A DNA stretch of 64,000 nt from Lentinula raphanica (Eukaryota; Basidiomycota; Agaricomycetes; Agaricales; Omphalotaceae), in the NCBI GenBank assembly GCA_027919835.1, contig JANVFP010000018.1, positions 124,001 to 188,000 of the forward strand, in the 5' to 3' direction. Position numbers and translations under genes: made by a program. This document shows, piece after piece, positions 1-10,748 of this stretch (position 1 is its first letter; every line of letters begins with the position of its first letter). The notes beneath the pieces were generated by a model. The model made no database searches. It was given only the letters and a program-made list of their open reading frames with translations, and was not told the origin of the DNA.

Positions 1-667
1 CTGAGGAATCGGGACGTGCTAATGCCAATGGTGGACTGACGCTGCTTGTGCCTACGAATAAGGCTGTTATGGCACTTGCTAGGAAACCGTGAGTGGTCTC
101 TCAATCATCACCTCGAATCACATTCAACTGGGCACTCGTATATCAATACATAGACATCAAAGCGCTCAATCCCAGGACAATGAGGATATTGCGATTTCAG
201 AAGAGGAATTGTTCAAGCAGTCGAGAGATAATGTCCAACGATGGGTCGAAGCACATATCATTCCTGTGCGTTGTCCTTCTCTTGCTTTTCTCTTTCCTCT
301 CTCTTTGCGGTCACCGATTCGCCAGCCAAGATTCTTTCGTCTTTATCTGCAGCCCTATCTCTAATTTCATCAACTCACATTTCGCTTAGACCTCTCCTTT
401 AACATACCCAGCTCCGACAACGACATACGACACCCTTCTTCAAGGCAAATCAGTTACGCTCGCGTCGGGGACTGCTCCTGACGCACAGTCAGACGAGGAT
501 TGGAAGAGTGTCACAATCAACGAGGGCATTCGAATTATAAGCATGAAGCAGGTGCGTCCGTTAAAGTTCAAGTGTCTCCAAGCTTCGAACCCCGTTCACG
601 ATCCTTCATTTGATAGGCATCGAATGGTGTATTGTACATCATCGATGGGACCATCGACGTCGATTAA
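1..667 (+). CDS. Fasciclin (FAS1) domain protein, 3' part
   Basis: This is the C-terminal part of a FAS1 adhesion-domain protein; its 5' end lies outside the window. Four exons join in phase: start to 88, 154-265, 390-551 and 617-667 (stop TAA at 665-667), with GTGAGT/GTGCGT donors and TAG acceptors. Two FAS1 hallmarks are visible: TLLVPTNKAVMALA near the start, the conserved first box with its Pro-Thr-Asn, and NGVLYIIDGTI in the last exon, the conserved last box. FAS1 proteins are usually secreted or GPI-anchored and act at the cell surface; no anchor follows the last box here. A degraded copy of the last exon lies at 3681-3730 beside a peroxygenase fragment, so this gene and its downstream neighbour were once duplicated together. 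Confidence 0.8.
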
Positions 668-1593
668 CGATTCACGACAGAGCAGTCTACCCGTTTTTCA
701 TAGAATCTATTGGAGCTATGGACCATGGGCATTCTGTCTCCATCGTCTTTCAAAGTTCAAAATCCTCCAATGTACTCGTATCATTCAGCCTATTTATTTA
801 TATCTCGATCGGCTCGAGTTCCTTCAAAAATCTACAAGCAAATAGTAATGCGAACCAGAAATGAAGATATCAACTTTTCGGGCAAGCTGAGTCTCCGGTT
901 TTCAGGCCTTTTCACTACGTGCCACATGAGCTCCAACGCTGTGTAGACGTCTTGGGATCGAAGGCTGACAATTCTCCTCGGTTAGGAACACGGCGTTGAG
1001 CAGACATGAGGGTTCCGGGTTTGCTCGGCTCTCTAGTTGCTTCGCAGAAAAACATGGTAAAGAGAAGAGGTAGTATAAACATCAACCAGCCAGACTCGAA
1101 AAAACGAATCACTCAAATCAACCTACAGAATGTCTCGAATATCCCGGAAAACCTCTAGCCTTAGGTCACTTGAAATTCCGACCGTCGAGCTTAACTCGAT
1201 TTGTATCTCCCTTTGTGGGCCTTGCAGCACTTCGTGACTTCTCCCTCGAATCCACACTGGTGATTACACTCATTCCTTAGAAATGAGATCCAATTCGCTT
1301 CTAGATAGTTCAAGATGCAAATGGCACTGAACCACTGTCACGGCTGTGACAACCTCGACCGTATATAAAAACAGGTTTTTCTTCAGCTTGTCAAGCGTGT
1401 TAAGGGTTCTAGCCTCCTTACACCAGTCTGGGAGAGCAAGGTGATTGAGAGAGATCCGGCAACGTTCTTAACCCAACAGCATCAACACAACCCACAGGTC
1501 AGTACGTATCTGGTGACGATCCCCGCCGTCAATAATATTAATATCAATACCCATCTAACAAGACTAAACGTATCTCAGGATATCTCGCCCTCC
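668..1593. other. Intergenic region between the FAS1 and UPO genes
   Basis: No convincing gene. The stretch about 955-1140 has a diverged direct copy at about 3755-4030: both contain a CTCCTCGGT(C/T)AGGAACACGGCG block and, later, a TCAATCAACCTACAG block. It therefore marks the 3' flank of the FAS1 gene in the old duplication. The last 250 bp presumably hold the promoter of the peroxygenase gene; GTATATAAAAAC at about 1360 is a TATA-like candidate. Confidence 0.5.
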
Positions 1594-3242
1594 ATGAAAC
1601 TATTTCCCTACTCCACAATATTACCGGTTCTCGCTGGAAGGCTCGTCACGGCCATTTGCCCAATGGCGCACAGATTACTCTCCCCATCAGCTCGGAACAT
1701 GAACGAAAGCCTCATCATTCCCCCGGACACTAATGCTCCGAGTCATTTCTACCAGACACACCAGGCCACAGCCCAGAAACGCGGCATCGTTGGATTTGAT
1801 GCGGCATCCCAGCACGTTTCAACCACAGGACAGCACGCCTTCGTCCCTCCTGGACCAGACGATCGTCGTGGTCCGTGTCCTGGGTTGAATGCTATGGCTA
1901 ATCAGTGAGTGGTATAAAACATAGATTCGGCTCTGGAAATTCGCTGTAAATTCACACGTCAGGTTTGCTCTTGCAGCGGTTACATACCCCACAACGGTTT
2001 TGCGACTATTGATGAATTTGTGCAGGGTACTCACGAAGGTAAGGATGTTTCGTCGTTTGATGACTATGCACCGAGTTGAATACATGCTATGCTTTCTCTT
2101 TCCATAGTCTTTGGCATGGGGCAAGACCTTGCCCTCGTTCTTAGCGTCTACGGGACTGTTCTCGATGGCGATATCCTGTCTGCTTCGTTTTCCATTGGAA
2201 AAGGAGACAACACCTTCAGTATCTTCGGTTCTCCTACGTCACAAAACGGGCTGACCGATCGGCGATTCGCATAATAATTACGAGACAGATGCGTCTCCTA
2301 CCAGAGGCGATTTGGACCAGTAGTAAGTTTTCCTCATTATGCCTTGTTCACTGATGCCGCATCTCTTTCTCATTTGTTTCCTTCTTCCGGAATCGCGACC
2401 TGAACAGCGGTGACAACACCCACATTCAACTATCCCTTTTCCGTGAACTGTACAACCTCCAATCCCACATCTCAGACCCTTCCCAAGTCAACTACGACAT
2501 CGACCTTCTCACTGCGTTCCGTGTTACGCGTTTCCAGCAATCTATCGAGCAAAATCCTCTTTTTTTCAATGGGGCTTTCAGTGGTATAGCCGTCCAGCCT
2601 GCGGCGTATCAGTTTATCTTTCGGTACATGGCGAACAAGAGCGAGGAGTATCCCGAGGGAAGGTTGGATCGGGAGGTGTTGAAGTCGTTTTTCGCGGTCA
2701 GGGGTGAGGAAGAGGGGGATTTTGTATATGTGAGTTTCACTTGTTCAGTGTTGGGGAATTCCCAAGTCCCCATCAATTTTCACCTGCATCATCTAAATGG
2801 CTGTGCCCGACAGACTCCAGGTCATGAACGTATCCCAGACAACTGGTACAAACGTGCCCCTGGGGACGAATACGGCCTCGTCCCGTTCATCATCGAGCTC
2901 AACACCATCGCCCTTGCCCACCCCGAATTCCTCTCTATCGGAGGCAACACTGGCAGGGTCAACACGTTCACCGGAGTCGATCTGGGTGATCTCACAGGGG
3001 GGCTGTTTGATTCGACGACGTTGTTGGAAGGGAACAATCTAGGATGTTTTGTCCTCCTCCAGGTCGCGGCGATGGCGATCCCGAGTGGACTTGAGGGCAT
3101 TGTGGAGGGGCTATTTGGGAGGTTGCGTGAGGTGGTGAATCCGTTGTTGGAGAGGTGGGAGTGCCCTCGGTTGGGAGGAATAAATGAGGCGTTGTTGGAG
3201 AGGTTTCCGGGATATTCAAGACATTCAGTACGAAATGGTTGA
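1594..3242 (+). pseudogene. Heme-thiolate peroxygenase (UPO/chloroperoxidase family), frameshifted
   Basis: Family Peroxidase_2 enzymes use a cysteine-ligated heme and H2O2 to hydroxylate or halogenate small molecules and are secreted. The five exons are 1594-1904, 1977-2038, 2108-2322, 2408-2729 and 2814-3242. The start gives a signal peptide (MKLFPYSTILPVLAG...). The proximal heme motif PCPGLNAMAN, with the ligand cysteine at residue 95, runs across intron 1 into HGYIPHNG. Later come SHNNYETDASPTRGD (the place of the family's SHN and EGD-type metal site, here ETD) and GDEYGLVPF...IGGNTGRVNTFTGVDL. A 7-bp insertion at 2260-2266 breaks the frame between GLTD and SHNNYE. Leaving it out makes the exon sum exactly 444 codons, so the rest is undamaged and the loss looks recent. 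An assembly error is the alternative. Confidence 0.85.
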
Positions 3243-3349
3243 TTTGAGTCCTTTCGTTTTTTCCAGTCTGATCAACGTTTGCATCTCTTTACTATGTTCT
3301 TCTGCGAAGCTAATAGTGGTGCTGAGAAAAGCCGTTATCCTCATGTCTA

Positions 3350-4035
3350 TTCTGCGCCGTTGTTCCTAACCGAGGAGCATTGTCAGCCTCCTATTCCAAG
3401 ACGTCTACACAGCATTGGAGCTCATGCACAGTGAAAATGATCTGAAAACCCGGAGACTCTACGAGTCCACGACAATCGACCCTTCTCATAATCAAGCCTT
3501 CACACCGTGTTCCGTGTGACGCGTTTCCAAGTTTCGAATATCCCATCGAGCAAAATCGCTACTACTTCTTCAATGGGGCTTTTATGGTTGGATCAGGCGG
3601 TTATTGAAGTCGTTTTTCCGCGGTTATGGGTGAGGAGGACTCGGAGGATTCCTGATTCATTCACAATCTTTCATTTGATAGGCGTCGAATGGTGTGCTGT
3701 ACATTATATCGATAATATCATCGATGGACCTCTTAGCAGCTCTTAGAACAGACAATGCTCCTCGGTCAGGAACACGGCGTGAAGTAAGATCAGACTACAC
3801 AACGGAGTCGATGGGCTTTTGCAAGTAGCGTGTGAGACATGTTGCTCAACACCACAAAAAATGGAAAGAACATCTCTCAACCTTGACATCAAGTATCGAT
3901 AATCGCTCAAGATTATCACAACTCTTCATTTGCATAGCAGAAAACATAGTGGAGGTTTAAGGAAGGGACTATGAATGTTACCCATCGTGAAAAAAACTCA
4001 ATCAACCTACAGTGGAATGTTCTGAATAAGCTCTT
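3350..4035 (+). pseudogene. Degraded chimeric copy: UPO exon fragment joined to FAS1 last exon
   Basis: Bases about 3505-3640 match the fourth exon of the neighbouring peroxygenase (CCATCGAGCAAAATC, CTTCAATGGGGCTTTTA, TTGAAGTCGTTTTTCCGCGG) with indels. Bases about 3675-3730 match the last intron end and last exon of the FAS1 gene (CATTTGATAGGCGTCGAATG, then codons like NGVLYII). About 3755-4030 matches the FAS1 3' flank at 955-1140. No frame is open across it. The order UPO fragment then FAS1 fragment is what remains of a tandem FAS1-UPO repeat after internal deletion. Confidence 0.7.
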
Positions 4036-4078
4036 ATATCCCATTGTAATTTGTAGGTACCGTAGGCTGATGGCTATC

Positions 4079-4974
4079 TCACTCCGACATCGACCCGTGA
4101 AGCCTTGAGGTATTGAACACCATCTCCGCACTAAGTCGGACTTGGACCGACTTTGCGAGTGTAGGTAGCTTTGGCAGTTCTGATAGTTCTGGTAGGAGAC
4201 TCGAAGGTGTAGGGTATTGGTCTTGACTGGCTACCATCGGGGTATACAGCCTCCAAGTATGGAACTCTATAAATGCATCATACACAAATAGTCCGTTAAC
4301 AATCCGATACGAGACGCACCCAGTGACAGGATGATAAACTACTTGGTATTTGAGAGTAGGTGGTGCCGGTAATTTCTTGACCGCATTCTTATAAGAAGGT
4401 AGCTTTTCGGTAGCTAACTCATAAGACGGCGGCCAAGGGAGGTCACTCAGACTGAGTAAGTTCTTGGGATTCTTTGCCTGAGAAAAGGGATGGTGAGCAC
4501 ACAATGATTGACAATGCCAGATGAAATCATGCATGTCAATACATGTAACATACCTCAATCGACTGAGCCCGGCGTTGGTGCTTGAAAATCGAATCGCGAT
4601 TTAGCTATGAATTAGAACAAACTGAAAGAGAAGGAAGCCTTCCGAGGAGACGCACATACCTCAACTTGTTCAACTTGCAGGACTTTAGGAACTGTACCTG
4701 GTAGGAAGTTGTCTGCATCGGCCTCGGGAAAATGTCGAGTAGGGGCCGCATCGAGGACAGAGCTAGGACCGGCACTGGCAGTGGAAACAGATGTCACAGC
4801 CGTAGACTCTACGGTGTGAGTGGGAGCCATCGTACTTGAGCAGGAATTCGAAGCAGCACCAGTGAACGACGATCCTACATTCACATCAATCGGGACGGCG
4901 TTGACGACGACAGAGGAAGCCGATCCAAAGGCAAGGAGCAGAGCGAGCGCGGAACGAGGATAGATCCGAGTCAT
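4079..4974 (-). CDS. Small secreted protein of unknown function
   Basis: Three exons on the minus strand join in phase 0: 4974-4660, a 51-nt exon 4604-4554, and 4477-4079, giving 254 residues. The N-terminus (MTRIYPRSALALLLAFGSAS...VNAVP) is a clear signal peptide, cut near residue 27. It is followed by a Ser/Thr/Ala-rich stretch (about 30-85) and a C-terminal region with Pro/Leu-rich repeats (LPSYKNAVKKLPAPP; SELPKLPTLAKS) and a CVSYRIVNGLFVYDAFIEFHTW core. No known family is recognised. Donors GTATGT and acceptors TAG/CAG fit the local intron style. A secreted effector-like protein is the best description. Confidence 0.65.
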
Positions 4975-5628
4975 CTTTTGTGCGGGGTGGGACGAGTTTA
5001 CAGATTGGATGTCAGATTCTTTGAAAGGTCGTAGTTTGAACTTGGGATTGAGGGAATGAAGGAACTTGGGAAGGAAAAGAGTTTGAGACCAGCTCTGGGG
5101 AAAACAGGAAAAGAATCAGGGTTATATAGGCACGGATAATCGGACAAAATAAGCTCGCTTAGAAGTTAGAGGTGCTTCATCTGGCTCCATCCAGAATCTG
5201 ATTTCCGACTCGGACAGAAACTTCTCCAACTTCCAAGTTTCCGACGGCAACATTTCACTGCAGTGCACCAGCCTGCACCGCACGAGCTTGTACTTTAACC
5301 ATGGCCATTGCATCCGTTGACCTCCAACGACACAGTGCGCAAGTCAGAGTTGGCTATGTTGACCTTGAATGACGCGGACAACCTGATGATACTCAATGAT
5401 CAAGATTCAATGGTCACCGGGAAACAGGCATGCAGCGCGTGCGCGCAAGGAAGCGGGAGAGCATAAGTCTAAGACGGGAGAGTGGCCATAGACGAATCAC
5501 AAGAAGGAAAGAAGGAAAGTAGTAATGAGATCTCACGTTTGCTTGTACAAGCTCAGAATGATCATCATGACTATTTTTGATTTTGCCAGTGCCAAGATTC
5601 ACTCAACATCCCAAGCAACACCAACCCC
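4975..5628. other. Intergenic region, no gene seen
   Basis: Upstream region of the secreted protein gene on the minus strand. Only short open frames without family resemblance are present. The TATATAGG at about 5133 could, read on the minus strand, be part of a core promoter. Nothing else is supported. Confidence 0.4.
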
Positions 5629-5905
5629 CTTCAATCCCGTCAACACCAGTCGGGATCGCCATCGCCCCCGACCTGGAGCAAAAAAACATCCCGATTCCTG
5701 CCACGGTCATTCCCTTCGAAGTTTGAACAGCTTCTCACAACGTTGTCGAATCAAACACAGTACACTACCCTAGGGAGGTCTGGTGAGATTGCCCTAGATC
5801 GTGACTCCGGTGAACGTGTTGAACATGTTGACAACTGCCGGTTTTACCTCCGGTAGAGCGAAATTGGGGATGGGGAAGGGGCGATGGTGTTGAGCTCGAT
5901 GAATC
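5629..5905 (-). pseudogene. UPO pseudogene fragment (last exon), inverted
   Basis: The reverse complement matches the last exon of the peroxygenase at 2880-3110: TCATCGAGCTCAACACCATC, then the IGGNTG..NTFTGV block, then GTTTGATTCGACAACGTTG and GCGATGGCGATCCCGA. Several indels and stop codons break it. Together with 7482-7870 it is the relic of a second peroxygenase gene on the minus strand. Confidence 0.75.
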
Positions 5906-7481
5906 ATGTCGATACATCCTGATCCCGTCCGGATCCAATCCTGATCCCATCCTGATCCATTGCACTCTCCCTCGTCTCCAGAGCCCGCTCCACATTCAAC
6001 CTGCTCCTTGTATGTTCGCTGATCTTCCTTGCACTTGGGTCCTTGAACTCTGCTTCCTCGCTATCTTCGAGTACTTTAGGGTCAGCAATGGTATAAAAGA
6101 TATTGTTCGCTTGAATATCTGAGCTCGAAGTGGAAAGAAGTGAGTAACTGTAACAGAGTGTATGAGAGGACAATACTCATTCACACAGGTACTTACATGC
6201 ATGTAAGTAAATCAACGCAACAGACATCTTGAAAGCGATATCCCTAATATAGTCAACCGGAAGGTGGCCACAAAACCCATTAAGGATATATTGAAGGCTG
6301 ATCCCGAGTGCCACTTGGTATCAGCCTCCAATATATCCAGTGGTTCGCAGTGGATGAGAAATCAACAGGTACAGACCGTACATATCGATTCCTCATCCAG
6401 ATTCCAGGGCGTGTCTCACAAGATGACTCCCTGTTTGAACACCCTTCGGGAGTGCTTTCATTGCCTTGATCTCACGTTCAGCAGCAGGGTGGTCGCAGAC
6501 CATGGACTTCATGCACTGAGCGTGTTGATGGTGACTATATCATGATCGTGAGCAAATTACCGATAAAATATTGGCATGGATGAGAGCTGACTGCAAGTCT
6601 CGGCACAGCCAGATTGTGGAGGTAGTTCCATAGCCAAACTTGAAAAGTACCTGGTACTTGGCATGCAAAACATCTCCGATAGAGACTGGGTAAAAGTAGT
6701 CCGGCGTGTAGTACACGCCGGACTCCTTTTACCCAGACGCCGTGTACCATGTCCAATTTTCCTCCTCAGCTAGTTCGGAGGCAGGGAGTATTCGATAACC
6801 GCTGTTTGGAAAGACTCGAGGTTGAACCTTCCAATATAACTTTTTTACTACGTTCATGGTGAAGAGCAAGTTGTAAGTAAACATTTAATCACACGAGTCA
6901 CCGGAACATATAAGATGCCCTCGGCAAACCCCCGGCACAAGATATCGCACTCTAGTGGCTGGTCTGCAATCCTATTCTGTCCGGTAAGCAAGTCAACTGT
7001 ATTCCTCAACTCGGTTGGGGGCCTTGAAATTCAAGCATTACATTCCGCCAGTGGCACTCAATTTCATAAATCCTCTCTGGATCCCTCTGGATCCCTCTGA
7101 CCCCGAGCATATTCTCTCTGTTCAACTGTCCTCAGATGAGAAAGGAACCAAACGTGTACGCACAGTTCACATCCACAAGGATGGCTCGTCAACAGCCAAG
7201 CCCCCGTTGAGTACCACCAGTTCTTGAGCTGTATCAACCGTGGTCCATTGCATACCGGAGGACTGGAACCAATGCACCCACCTTCCTGCACTCGACTTGT
7301 TATAATTTTCTTGTCCTGTTGAACCGACACACACAATGTTGGTCTTTCGAAAGTGTCTACCATGATCTCTAGTTTTGTACATTCATAATCCCAGCTCTGA
7401 TTTACCACCAAATGTTGACAGTGTGCATCAAGTCACATCGCTGTAAGATTCGTCGCAATCGGGGTCAAAGGAGAGCACTGT
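5906..7481. other. Material between two UPO relics; short ORFs of unknown origin
   Basis: This stretch splits the inverted peroxygenase relic. At about 5915-6010 it contains a piece resembling exon 5 of the MDP-1-like genes and its upstream intron (GATCCCATCCTGATCCATT...CCAGAGCCCGCTCCACATTC), so it is partly composed of other decayed duplicates. On the plus strand, open frames at 6264-6545 and 7015-7227 (ending in a Ser/Thr-rich tail) are not recognised and lack a convincing joint gene model. A strong hairpin lies at 6686-6736. Confidence 0.4.
6686..6736. repeat. 51-bp near-perfect hairpin
   Basis: CTGGGTAAAAG at the left pairs with CTTTTACCCAG at the right, and the inner arms (AGTCCGGCGTGTA / TACACGCCGGACT) meet with no loop. 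I count one mismatched pair apart from the centre. No flanking target duplication is obvious. It could be a minimal fold-back transposon remnant or a transcribed stem. Confidence 0.75.
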
Positions 7482-7870
7482 TTATCTGACTCTGAACAAA
7501 GTAAAACGAGGAACCCTTACTCCCCAAGTTCCAAATCGCCTCTGGTCGGACGACGGAGACGCGTCTGCCTCGTAGTTAACATGCGAACCACTGCGCCCAT
7601 TTCGCGGTGGGAGAAACATTAATGATAATGAGAGTGAAGTTCCAACTTCTCTCCAGCTTCTTCCAATAGATGACCGTGAACGAAGTAGACAGGATAGTAT
7701 CCCATTGGACACAGTCCCGTGGATGCGAGGTCTTCACCCATGCCAAAGACTGTGAAAAGAGAAAGCATGTATATAGCTTGGTGCTGTAATGAGCCATCAT
7801 CGTACGACGAAACATCTGGCAATGGGCACACCTTTGTGAGTACCCTGCCACGGACTTCATCGTCAATCAA
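7482..7870 (-). pseudogene. UPO pseudogene fragment (third exon), inverted
   Basis: The reverse complement contains VFGMGEDLA, matching VFGMGQDLA at the start of exon 3 of the peroxygenase at 2108. It ends with SHVNYEADASPSSDQRR, matching SHNNYETDASPTRGD. The two parts are in different frames and the interval is full of stops. It lies upstream, on the minus strand, of the last-exon fragment at 5629-5905, in the order expected for one gene. Confidence 0.75.
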
Positions 7871-8054
7871 TATTCGCTGATGTAACTCCCAGAGACTTCA
7901 CTTGAGAAATCGTTCGGTCACCGGTGCCACAGGCTCGCAAAGGGATATATGAATCAGGGCGACCTGGACGCTCGGAAGTTTAGATAACCTAGAGCTAGAG
8001 TGCGAAGAAAGTATATGGATCATTGTTTTGCAGCAAAAGCATAGTTACACAAGT

Positions 8055-8708
8055 TCAATGTCCTGAAATCGGTACACGCACACCCTCACTCTCCATCCTC
8101 GTCTTATCTTCCTCTGTCGCACCGAACAACTTCAACAGGCCTTCCTTCCCCATTCCACCACCTTGCTCACCCACGAACATCAGCACCGCCTCAATTGCAT
8201 TCAGTTTACCTAACCTCGGATCCGCGCCGTGCTCTATCAACACCCGAACAAGGTCGTCTCATTGGGAACCAAGGCGTTTGAAGACGACACCAGCGAAAAT
8301 CGACTGACCAAAGTCGTTGAGTCGGTTAGGGTCTGCGCCGTGGCGGAGGAGAGAGCGTGAGAGAGGGAGGGTGAGGGAGGGAGGGAAGGTGTTTCCTAGG
8401 TAGAGGTATAGTTTTGATTAGTACACATGGCAACCATAGTTTGGGCAGGGCAAAGAGCGATTTGTCTTGATGGTTTGTCAGATTAGGAGGCAGCCCCGCC
8501 TCGATCGCAGCGAGAAGAACACCATCTGGGTCTCCGTCACGAGCAGCATCGAACATCCGATTCGCAAACGCGATTGTGTCGGCGGGGAGAGTGGAAGGGT
8601 CTGGTGTGGGCGTTGGGTCTTTGACTGGGACTGGAACGGGATTTGGATTCGGTGCGGCCTTCATCGCGTAGGAGATTGATTGATCATTGAAGGTAGAAAG
8701 CTCACCAT
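8055..8708 (-). pseudogene. Ankyrin-type protein, broken copy (L1)
   Basis: This is a third copy of the ankyrin-type gene found intact at 14161-14835 and 35819-36492. It keeps the ATG exon (8708-8706, donor GTGAGC) and the exon beginning AAPNPNPVPV and holding ADTIAFANRMFDAARDGDPDGVLLAAIEAGLPP. It is broken in two ways. The donor after ..NHQ reads ACAAAT instead of GTAACA, and in the last exon a GAACGAGA to CAATGAGA change creates a TGA stop just before the GADPRLGK ankyrin block. A piece of the last exon (NTFLMLTTY in the intact copies) is also missing. Confidence 0.8.
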
Positions 8709-9188
8709 GGCAATTTCTTCGAAAAGTCAACGATCGTTTGCTGGAACTTGCTTAGTAGAAGAAGTCGATGATGGCGATGACGGTCAGAGTCAAATATAAC
8801 AAGATATACAGTGTCAGTGAGGAAAAATGAGCAGTATAACTTACAGATTCGGATGACCAACGTTACGACTCCAAGTTCCAACTGGAACCAATATGATTCC
8901 AGTCAACGAGGGTTGCCAGAATGGTCATTCCCTAGTCAAAGCTCCCAATGTTCGATATTGCTCATTGAGTGGGAAAGAACGCGCGTCTGGAGCAAAAGCA
9001 ACGGTTGACTTTGTTGGTTCTTGGCAGACAGTGCGAAGCGCTTGACGCTCGTTAGCCGCCCGTTCTTGCTTAAGTATATTCAACCATCACAGCGACGCAG
9101 AAATTCGAACTCAGGCCCTGAGGCCTGAAGCTTGAAGTGACATCCACTATGTTAAACGATACTACCCGGCTAAAATGTGCTCAGGGAG
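8709..9188. other. Outer end of the left duplication arm, non-coding
   Basis: No gene seen. Bases about 8805-9060 are the inverted counterpart of about 39390-39660 (shared GTCAACGAG, CAAAGCTCCCAATGTTCGATATTG and AAGCGCTTGA blocks). This places the outer boundary of the inverted duplication near 8800 on this side. Confidence 0.6.
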
Positions 9189-10238
9189 TCACTTCTTCCC
9201 GGTGCTCAAAGCACCTTTCGACACGGAATACACCGTGCTGGTGGTCCTAGTCACCGCCATACTATTCGACCAGCTCTTCTGCAGCCTCTTTCTGCACTTC
9301 TCAGAGTCTTTGGAATATACCTCGTCGACTCTCGATATGGCCTTCATAACTCCTGCTGCTCCTGTGTGCATTATCTCCCCTGGCTCCGTTTGACTTGTAT
9401 GACCTGGAAAGTCAACAATGCGCTCAAGATTATGTCTATCCTCAGACGCGTCGTGAAATTCGTCGTCAGACTCGTCTTCGGAGTCGAAGTCACTGGAGCC
9501 ATATTGACTTTCTTCGGAGTCGTCGGAAATGGATTTCAGATCGAAGATGCTCTCGTTTGCAACGAGATTGGTCTCAAGTCCAGCAATAGCTACCGAAGAT
9601 TCCACTTCCTCGAATCGCCAAACCTGACATGGTTGAGGAGGACTCTGTTCGTAGGCGAGCTGGATCTGAAGGTGAACGTCTGAAGCATACCTCGAGACTC
9701 TGCTCGCCAGACTGACCTTTGTGCTGTCCTTGTCACTCCTGTAGCCCTCTAAATCCATCACATAGTGACTGTTAGGCCAGCGAATCCGGAACATATTTCC
9801 CCCCGTTTCCCCATCTCCACCCTCCCGTTCCTTACAATCGATCTTCTCCAAGGCCCAGGTCGCAGGAAACCCGGTCCCTACCACAGGTACTCTGGTACAT
9901 ATACCATCTTCGACTGTCGCGTAGTTCCCATTTCATGCGCTTCGGATGAGATAACCACCGCCGTGGCCGAGAGGAGTGAAGACGCATCGTTGGTTGGCGT
10001 TGGTGTGTTGGGTCTAGCCTAGAGAAAACCAAAATACAATGGGCCGCAAACGAAATGTGAATTGAGAATGCAGGTAGGTGTATCATATGCATATGAAGAT
10101 CCTCGCCGCGAGTCGAAAGTGAAACTGACGAATCTATGAAATTCCTCCCGTCTCCTCCAGATAAATCCAGAGCAGTGTGGTTCTGAAGATTAACGAGACG
10201 GTATGTGCCGCCGGTTTGAGTACGAGCTCAGGATGCAT
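9189..10238 (-). pseudogene. Ricin-B-like lectin, broken copy
   Basis: Paralogue of the intact lectin at 38244-39279, in inverted orientation. The long second exon still encodes GTGFPATWALEKIDCKE, FRIRWPNSHYVMDLEGY, QIQLAYEQSP, the acidic Ser-rich region and the KSWSNSMAVTRTTSTVYSVS tail. Lesions relative to the intact copy: two extra bases after MHPELVLKP shift the first exon, the intron donor GT is changed to AT (TCATAG/ATTCGT), and the conserved GWTQHTNAN tryptophan codon TGG is now TAG. The gene cannot make the full protein. Confidence 0.85.
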
Positions 10239-10748
10239 GATCCACGGAAGGAAGTGATGTGTTAGTATGTGAGTTCGAAGCGGTGGTGGTAAGGTCAAAC
10301 GAGGAAAGAGTTAGCTGATAGAAAGCTGGAGAAACATGCTTCCTCTACGTGTATGCGGCCTGGAAAGATATGATTGAGCGGGCTAGGGCTCTATCTCGAT
10401 GAAGATATAGGTCGTTGGGATAACTCATGTGAAGCAAAATCCAAGACGTATCGAGACTGCAGGAGTCGGTTCTGAAGAAAACGAGGGAATTCAACAAGCG
10501 ATCTGTTTCGAAAGGTCCTCTGGCACCAGGCTGCTTCTTGGGAGATTGGATTCGGTACGTTGTTGACATTAGTATTTGACAAGTTTCGTATATCATTGAT
10601 CCTCTTCGCTTAAGTTAATAGCCATGCCATGATCGTCCTTGTTCAGAACCAGTTTCGACCGCTATGAGGAGACTTGCGGAGATTTGGGATACGTTGTATA
10701 AAGTACATACAAAAATCAGAGTATTTCAGAATCCAACTCCTTGTGATG
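10239..10748. other. Spacer conserved between the two arms
   Basis: No gene seen. The whole interval is the inverted counterpart of 37731-38243 (for example GAACCGACTCCTGCAGTCTC / GAGACTGCAGGAGTCGGTTC). It holds the region between the lectin start and the 3' end of the FLGYR-family gene, so it contains the lectin promoter and the convergent gene's terminator region. Confidence 0.6.

Noticed and set aside
9177..9683. 168-codon plus-strand frame opposite the left lectin copy
   Set aside because: Antisense shadow of the lectin exon; the equivalent frame in the intact lectin copy is not preserved.
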